Positions 59,401 to 64,000 of a stretch of DNA of 64,000 nucleotides are shown here, in pieces. Made by a program: the position numbers and the translations under genes. Under the pieces are notes generated by a model that worked only from the letters and a program-made list of their open reading frames with translations, was not told the DNA's origin and searched no databases. Positions within the stretch are counted from its first letter, which is position 1. Every line of letters begins with the position of its first letter. Source of the stretch: Strigamia acuminata (lineage: Eukaryota; Arthropoda; Chilopoda; Geophilomorpha; Linotaeniidae); NCBI GenBank assembly GCA_949358305.1, contig CASHSZ010000053.1:1-64000 (forward strand), given 5' to 3'.

Positions 59401-61246
59401 AAATAGGATGTTCATCAGGTTTATGGGAAATGCGCGTTGATTTCGCAATTCGACAATGATTACACGAAAGTTCCTTGTTCACTTCTGCCGGTGTCACTCC
59501 ATAAACTTGGTTATTTCCGGCCAAAAGTTTCATTGCATTGGTGTGAAGATGACCCAATCTGCTGTGCCATATCCCAGTCGCATCCTTTTTAACCGTAGGC
59601 GCTGCAACTTTCTTTTGATTCGCCGACTTTAGATTCGGTTTGGAAGTTGGAGGAATTGCCATTAATGTGTCGGCAAAGGATGGGACTTGAGGTAATGGTT
59701 TGGTAGGAACAGGTACAGGAGGTGTCTTGGACTGGGTTACTTTGATTGGTGCAGGTGAAGGAATTTCATTTGGCAAAGGAGGGAATTCGAGCCGAAAATC
59801 AGTAAAAAGTTCAGGATTTTTCGACTTTTTCTTTGCTCTTGGATACTGGATGAAATCCTCTTCTGTCGTGACTAATGTTCGGGTCGGAGCGATTGACTGC
59901 GCAATAGGTACATCCACTGTTGACATCAGTGTTGAAGGTGGGCACAAGCCGTCGACATAATAAAGGCCGCCCTTTTCTTTGGCCCGAAGCATTGGATGCT
60001 TAATGTCGGATTTGTAGACATAGACGTCTCCATTCCAAATATGGATGTGATGTTTAGTTTTGTCCATTTTTGACACTGAAATCAAATTCGCCTCGAATTT
60101 TGGCGCATACAACACATCTTGGAGATTTACGACACATTCTACGTTGTTGATCATGGAGATAATCTGGACTTTGCCCTTTCCTAGAACTTCGGAATGTCCT
60201 TGACCTAATGCTATGTTAAAGGGCACAACTTTAACAAAGTCCTGAAACCAAGCCTGGACGTGGCACACATGATCTGTTGCCCCACAATCCACGATCCATT
60301 CATGTGATTGCATGAAGTGAATTGTGGGCAACTGTTGCGGAGCACTTGCGAAAAAGTTTGTTTCTCGTCTTGCGCTGGAATTCCCCCTTGGTCTAGAATC
60401 ATCTCGGTTTGAGTTCTTATTGCGTTTATGGCTTGAACTCCTCAGCTTCCTTTGAAGTGAAGCTGCCGGTTGATTCTTGTCATCTCGGCGCGATGGCAAA
60501 GGACATTTATTTGCGTAATGGCCAAATTCCTGGCAATTAAAACACTGCACCGAAGATAACGGTCGAGAGGGACGAGAACGATTTCTCCCACGTTGCTGTT
60601 TTTCACCAGCATATGCACGAGAATGTTTTGAATTGTCCACGTCGCGTGAATCCATAGCTTTGAGTCGCATATGTTCCGCGAGTAACTGTTCGGACACTTT
60701 CTTTGGTGTGAATTCACCGTTGGGCAAGTGATATGTTGTGAATGAAATCTGTGAATATTCACGAGGCAATAAGTCCAAGTATTGGTAAGCGTGGTGATCA
60801 GGCGAAGTTATCTCTCCGATATCCTTCATTTGGCGGACATGATAGTCAACGCGTCCTAAGAAGTCGGCCATATCTTCGCCCTGCTCTAGGCGCAAATTCA
60901 AAAATTCGCGGCGCATGGCTGCCTGTCGTGCGCGAGATGATGGCGCATAAATGTTGGCTAAAATGTCCCATGCTTCCTTCGGGGTTTTACAATCATCTAG
61001 CGCAGACTTCTTCGCCTCGCTTACAGAACAGTATATTAAGCCTAATGCCTTGGCTTTACGACGCTTGTACTTCTTTTTCTCCTTATCTCCGGCGGTTTTA
61101 AGGAATTCCACCTCCTCTTCTTCCGTTACGTGTTCCCACAACTCTTCACTTCTCAGCACCATGCGCATTGAGCGCTGCCATAGTTCGTAGTTTCCTACGC
61201 TGAGAATCGGAAGGCGTCCGGAATTGGCTTCGACGGATTTTGACAT
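56441..61246 (-). CDS. gag-pol polyprotein of element C (1601 aa)
   Basis: Starts MSKSVEANSGRLPILSVGNY, with the gag N-terminal NYELWQRSMRMVL motif. Domains: gag (1-225); CCHC knuckle CFNCQEFGHYANKC (about 235); protease WIVDCGATDH (about 319), where the usual Ser/Thr of D-S/T-G is Cys; pre-integrase WHSRLGH..CNHC (about 561); integrase with LHMDVWG, TDRGGEF and SPAMNGTAE; long Pro/Thr-rich linker; reverse transcriptase with IYVDDIVLF (about 1287); RNase H GYTDASWA (about 1446) ending VADIFTKWLSSSQL. No stops or frameshifts. Note TDRGGEF in place of TDNGGEF. Probably competent unless the protease change matters. Confidence 0.95.
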   Translation of the reverse strand: MSKSVEANSGRLPILSVGNYELWQRSMRMVLRSEELWEHVTEEEEVEFLKTAGDKEKKKYKRRKAKALGLIYCSVSEAKKSALDDCKTPKEAWDILANIYAPSSRARQAAMRREFLNLRLEQGEDMADFLGRVDYHVRQMKDIGEITSPDHHAYQYLDLLPREYSQISFTTYHLPNGEFTPKKVSEQLLAEHMRLKAMDSRDVDNSKHSRAYAGEKQQRGRNRSRPSRPLSSVQCFNCQEFGHYANKCPLPSRRDDKNQPAASLQRKLRSSSHKRNKNSNRDDSRPRGNSSARRETNFFASAPQQLPTIHFMQSHEWIVDCGATDHVCHVQAWFQDFVKVVPFNIALGQGHSEVLGKGKVQIISMINNVECVVNLQDVLYAPKFEANLISVSKMDKTKHHIHIWNGDVYVYKSDIKHPMLRAKEKGGLYYVDGLCPPSTLMSTVDVPIAQSIAPTRTLVTTEEDFIQYPRAKKKSKNPELFTDFRLEFPPLPNEIPSPAPIKVTQSKTPPVPVPTKPLPQVPSFADTLMAIPPTSKPNLKSANQKKVAAPTVKKDATGIWHSRLGHLHTNAMKLLAGNNQVYGVTPAEVNKELSCNHCRIAKSTRISHKPDEHPISTKALDLLHMDVWGASRTTSYGAARYVLTIIDDATRYAWIFPMAQKSQVFGLFKDYVTRIERVTGKRVKAIRTDRGGEFLSNEFDRYLKETGIQAQRTNPHSPAMNGTAERINRTMADYTRAILDETGLPNELWAEFAVTFSYIKNRCPHSRLKNEVPYILWRRRALSLRHLRKLGSKCWVHHTAPGRDKLDPRAWEGYLVGYATTTRGYRVWNPTDNKVIESIHVQIDERQSYKRSNHYRGPQQPWIGPDEDQSHQTSQTYQPLRISQPHVRFDDGLEYTDWPKFPDSEDECDTDYDSDDSTPAGAQFRTPPATPTPGSPIRAPLITPVITPVPSPVITPGNTPSHTPPGSPPSFVNARRGSRGNAPQAHQAAHHGPPPTGAATAYKWRYIGGDTECRHWKREEHLRKVQEPGKLKVDVYYFPEAGLRLRSRGDVEEFCHMNNIPYDPELFYFGNMEYELENLPPPLPRVHLCRRDPTSYAEAVRFPDATKWQEAINEELDTFAERGVYEEVPKPENTTILGCKWLFKLKEDALGKPARYRARLVAQGFRQTLGVDYDEVFSPVVNFVLIRLFFCLLVVLKGWKDAHLDVKCAYLYGDLAHKVYMRIPAGATCSDPNHVWLLIKSLYGLHQSGRQWFEKLDQTLRDLGFRRLPGCNCVYIYGTSAVMLIYVDDIVLFYATDNVLTQLIALISTKFDVVNLGPITKLLGVEFIRTPKGIFIIQRAYIQKILKKFEIIADKLIKVPVTPGTTLVKGSKEDLPEFPYRSLIGSLLFLASRTRPDILFSVIMLSQFNNCYNHTHIKALMQVVRYVGNTLDYAIELSNCSNGQLWGYTDASWATEVSTSLSFGGYIAFIGNVPIGWSCRKQTSVACSTMEAEFVALVECVRELYWLDYVYSSVPMLNRSSPPLVFSDALSSIQFTSNDVENSKTKHIRVKFHWIREWYTAGAFQLRKVPGSMNVADIFTKWLSSSQLRLLISRIFNFNLS

Positions 61247-62081
61247 AATGACGTGGAGCTACGAAACAATCCGAAGCGAAGCACACAGGACGGAAAATGG
61301 TACAATTGATGAACTTGACGGTCTCGGAGCACAATATCGCGTTGCACAACACAAATACGGCGCACTAATCGAAGCACTGTCAAAGCGGATATCAATCGAA
61401 TTGGGCGACCACTTCTGAAGTGGCCAAATAACCCTAGCCAGCCAACACACAGGGGTCCGTTCGCCTACCTGGAGGCGCGGGAGTACCTGCTGGCCGCGGT
61501 AAGCACTGGCTAGGAATGAGTTTGTGCGGTGGTTCGACTGAACCGGAGGGCACAAACTATTCTAAGGGACCCACAAAAACTTAATACTATCTTAAATACT
61601 AACAAGCTAATTACGACTACTGAAAAGCAATTTTTAATTAGTATGATGAGACGTTGCGCCAATCTAGAGATGAAAATGGCGTAGTTGCGCATTTAAAATG
61701 CGAAAATCGTCGAAAAATCGTCGATACAACGACCGTACACGGTGTACTAAGTCGGGAATTAGTCCAAATCGTCGTTCACGCTGTGTAAAGCGGGTTTCCA
61801 ACGTTGATTCTCGTTGGAAAATGGCGAAAATCTGAAAATAAATTGAAATTCGTCTCGAAAATTGCGAAACCCGCAGAAATCCGGACGAAATTAAATGAAA
61901 AATCGTAGAGCTGGTCTTGCAGACTACGTGAGAACGTCGGCGTGTCGTCTCGAACGTTCTAGAGACGAAAATCGTCGCGGAAATCAGCGCAATCTGCAAA
62001 TAGAGAATTTATCGCAAATTCGCGAATTTCGCGAAAATGGCGATAAAAATTAGCGGTTTCGGCGTGCTGCAAGGATAGCAA
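61247..62081 (-). other. Leader of element C
   Basis: About 0.83 kb between primer site and gag start. No recognisable product; short frames only. Confidence 0.55.
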
Positions 62082-62097
62082 CCATCCTCTGCTACCA
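62082..62097 (-). other. Primer-binding site of element C (iMet tRNA)
   Basis: TGGTAGCAGAGGATGG on the minus strand, two bases from the 5' LTR. Confidence 0.9.
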
Positions 62098-62099
62098 CT

Positions 62100-62570
62100 T
62101 GTAGCAGAGGAGTGCGCTCACAGTATAAAATACTGTGTGTGGAAGCGAGTTTAAATGCCGAAACACGGCTAATATGAGCGCAATGACGTGCGCGCACCTC
62201 CAGCGCTTGAAAATGGTGGAAAATAAAGTCACTGCACTCTAAAGTGCTCATGAGTGACAAACACAATGTAAAAATAAACTAAATGTTTAATAAAAACGAA
62301 AATGCTTACATAATGTGGTCCATTTGGATGGAGAAAATACATGAGTGCTTGCTGGCATGCAAGCGGCCATTGTGATTGTGAAAAACATACATGCACACCA
62401 TCTGGTGTTAATAATAAGTAATACAAAAGTAAACAGTATAGAGGCAGCATTATGCCCAATGTTAAATAATGAAATAAATCCTAATAAATACACTAGGCTG
62501 CATAATGCAGTAATACATTAAGAAATGTGCAAAACAAGTACGGAGGACTGTTTGGCATTGATAAACAACA
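62100..62570 (-). repeat. 5' LTR of element C
   Basis: 471 bp, TG...CA; followed by target duplication GGAAA inside the 11-bp repeat. Confidence 0.95.
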
Positions 62571-62933
62571 GGAAAAACGCTGGAAAAACGCTGGAAAAAT
62601 GCTGGAAAAATGCTGGAAAAATGCTGGAAATCTCCTTTGGAGGACTCTTGGGAGATTCATGAAGAATTCTCCTTGGGGGACCCTTCGGAGATTCTTGAAA
62701 AATTCGCCTTGGAAGACCCTTGGTAGATTCTTGAAAAATCTACCTTGGGGGACCCTTGGGAGATTCACGAAGAATTCCCCTTGGAAAAATGCTGGAAAAA
62801 TGCTGGAAAAATGCTGGAAAAATGCTGGAAAAATGCTGGAAAAATGCTGGAAAAATGCTGGAAAAATGCTGGAAAAATGCTGGAAAAATGCTGGAAAAAT
62901 GCTGGATAAATGCTGGAAAAATGCTGGAAATAT
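62571..62933. repeat. Minisatellite array, continuation
   Basis: Continuation of the 11-bp/36-bp array beyond element C: 11-bp units, one 36-bp block (62630-62785), then 11-bp units up to the next insert. Confidence 0.95.
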
Positions 62934-63435
62934 TGTTACGCGGTAGAGCCGTACCGTGTATCGGCTGGCTCTGCTCGCTCTGTTTAGGCATTTAATACAA
63001 TGAATTCTCACTAGACGGCGCTGTGCACCTAATTAGATGCACAGACCGTTCAACTTAGTTGATAGGGGGAATAGGAGTTTACTTAGTGAGTTGATTAAGC
63101 CAGAGAGCTCAGATCTCTTTTGAGTCTCAACCTGTTACCTTCACCTACTACTGCCAGCCGGTTGACGGTCAGGCAGGACTAGGTTTTCTAAACTGAATTG
63201 AATTGACAACAGCATCATCCTTATTTAGTTATTTATTTGATTTGAATGAGTGATTTATATTTTAGGTTAATAAATGAACAAATGTAATAAGAGCTGTTGA
63301 CCGAACATTTACATTAGTAAATGTCCGACTTTGAATAATAAAGCCAATAGGCATTTTACATATAAAACCCTGTGTCATTCTTGATCAAATTCATGTCACG
63401 TAGGACTAAATCAATCCCCATTTAGCCACGTAACA
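62934..63435. mobile_element. Solo LTR, TGTTACG...CGTAACA type
   Basis: A 502-bp insert interrupting the 11-bp array. It begins TGTTACG and ends CGTAACA (7-bp inverted termini), with 4-bp target duplication ATAT (62930-62933 and 63436-63439). It contains an AATAAAGCC polyadenylation-like signal near 63338 and a TATAAAACC word near 63362. The ends and 4-bp duplication resemble Ty3/gypsy LTRs more than the copia elements here. The AATAAA position suggests plus orientation, but this is not certain. Confidence 0.8.
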
Positions 63436-64000
63436 ATATGCTGGAAATATGCTGGAAAAATGCTGGAAAAATGCTGGAAAAATGCTGGAAAAATGCTGGA
63501 AAAATGCTGACAAAATGCTGGAAATCTTCTTTGGAGGACTCTTGGGAGATTCATGAAGAATTCCCCTTGGGGAACCCTTCGGAGATTCTTGAAAAATTCG
63601 CCTTGGAGGACCCTTGGTAGATTCTTGAAAAATCTCCCTTGGGGGACCCTTTGGAGATTCTTGAAAAATCCCCCTTGGGGGACCCTTGGGAGATTCATGA
63701 AGAATTACCGTCTGGGGACCCTTGGGAGATTCTTGAAAAATCTCTCTTGGGGGACCCTTGGCAGATTCATGAAGAATTCCCTTTGGGGGACCCTTGGAAA
63801 AATGCTGGAAAAATGCTGGAAAAATGCTGGAAAAATGCTGGAAAAATGCTGAAAAAATGCTGGAAAAATGCTGGAAAAATGCTGGAAAAATGCTGGAAAA
63901 ATGCTGGAAAAATGCTGGAAAAACGCTGGAAAAACGCTGGAAAAATGCTGGAAAAATGCTGGAAAAATGCTGGAAATCTCCTTTGGAGGACTCTTGGGAG
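63436..64000. repeat. Minisatellite array, running off the window
   Basis: Same 11-bp and 36-bp units, closely matching 51780-52310; the array continues beyond the window. Confidence 0.95.

Larger units (their letters stand above)
55762..62570 (-). mobile_element. Ty1/copia LTR retrotransposon C, apparently intact, in minisatellite
   Basis: 471-bp LTRs (55762-56232 and 62100-62570), identical by eye, TG...CA. Target duplication GGAAA (55757-55761 and 62571-62575), taken from the 11-bp unit. Minus-strand order: 5' LTR, iMet primer site, 0.8-kb leader, 1601-codon frame, purine tract, 3' LTR. A different family from A and B (the LTR is unrelated by eye). Confidence 0.96.

Noticed and set aside
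45456-63852. Long open frames on both strands in the minisatellite (up to 590 codons)
   Set aside because: The 11-bp and 36-bp units lack stops in all six frames; open frames follow automatically and overlap on both strands.

Overview
This is eukaryotic nuclear DNA. Protein-coding signal is split into short exons joined by GT-AG introns of roughly 50-570 bases, some of them with extreme pyrimidine tracts. There are no operons or ribosome binding sites. Long microsatellites, satellites and LTR retrotransposons fill most of the window. All Ty1/copia-type elements carry a primer-binding site complementary to an initiator-Met tRNA ending CCATCCTCTGCTACCA, the 3' end found in many animals. That fits an animal or related opisthokont but does not prove it; I cannot name the organism.

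Layout. (1) 0.25-9 kb: a coiled-coil gene (+), a complete spliced piggyBac-type transposase (-, 6 exons, all phases agree, three Asp present) and a nine-exon gene (-, 758 aa) with two C2H2-like fingers, a PHD-like finger and a C-terminus resembling the RTC4 domain. (2) 9-15.4 kb: a six-exon charged coiled-coil gene (12.5-13.9 kb), a 75-bp x3 tandem repeat and a hairpin MITE-like repeat. (3) 15.44-19.96 kb: a giant palindromic satellite locus, with 56-bp repeat arrays in opposite orientation flanking five copies of a 612-bp repeat that itself contains a long inverted repeat. (4) 20-29 kb: small accessory genes (an acidic 110-aa protein, a two-finger C2H2 protein, a second copy of the coiled-coil family), inverted repeats, a degenerate tRNA-like sequence and a 325-bp GA tract. 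(5) 29.2-34.5 kb: copia element A (-), lacking RT but retaining a 1078-codon open frame. (6) 34.5-38.1 kb: a foldback structure with a GTTAAC-palindrome core, then a 123-bp GC-rich tandem repeat. (7) 38.14-45.0 kb: copia element B (+), apparently intact. (8) 45.1-64 kb: a minisatellite made of 11-bp and 36-bp units, invaded by a candidate solo LTR, intact copia element C (-, 55.76-62.57 kb) and a second solo LTR.

The genes with coherent exon phases look like a lineage-specific set of small nuclear or chromatin-type proteins (acidic tails, coiled coils, zinc fingers) mixed with mobile DNA. Their joint function cannot be read from the sequence. Elements A, B and C have LTR pairs that look identical by eye and perfect 5-bp target duplications, so copia activity here is recent. 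The many long open frames inside the satellites are by-products of repeat units without stop codons and are not annotated as genes.
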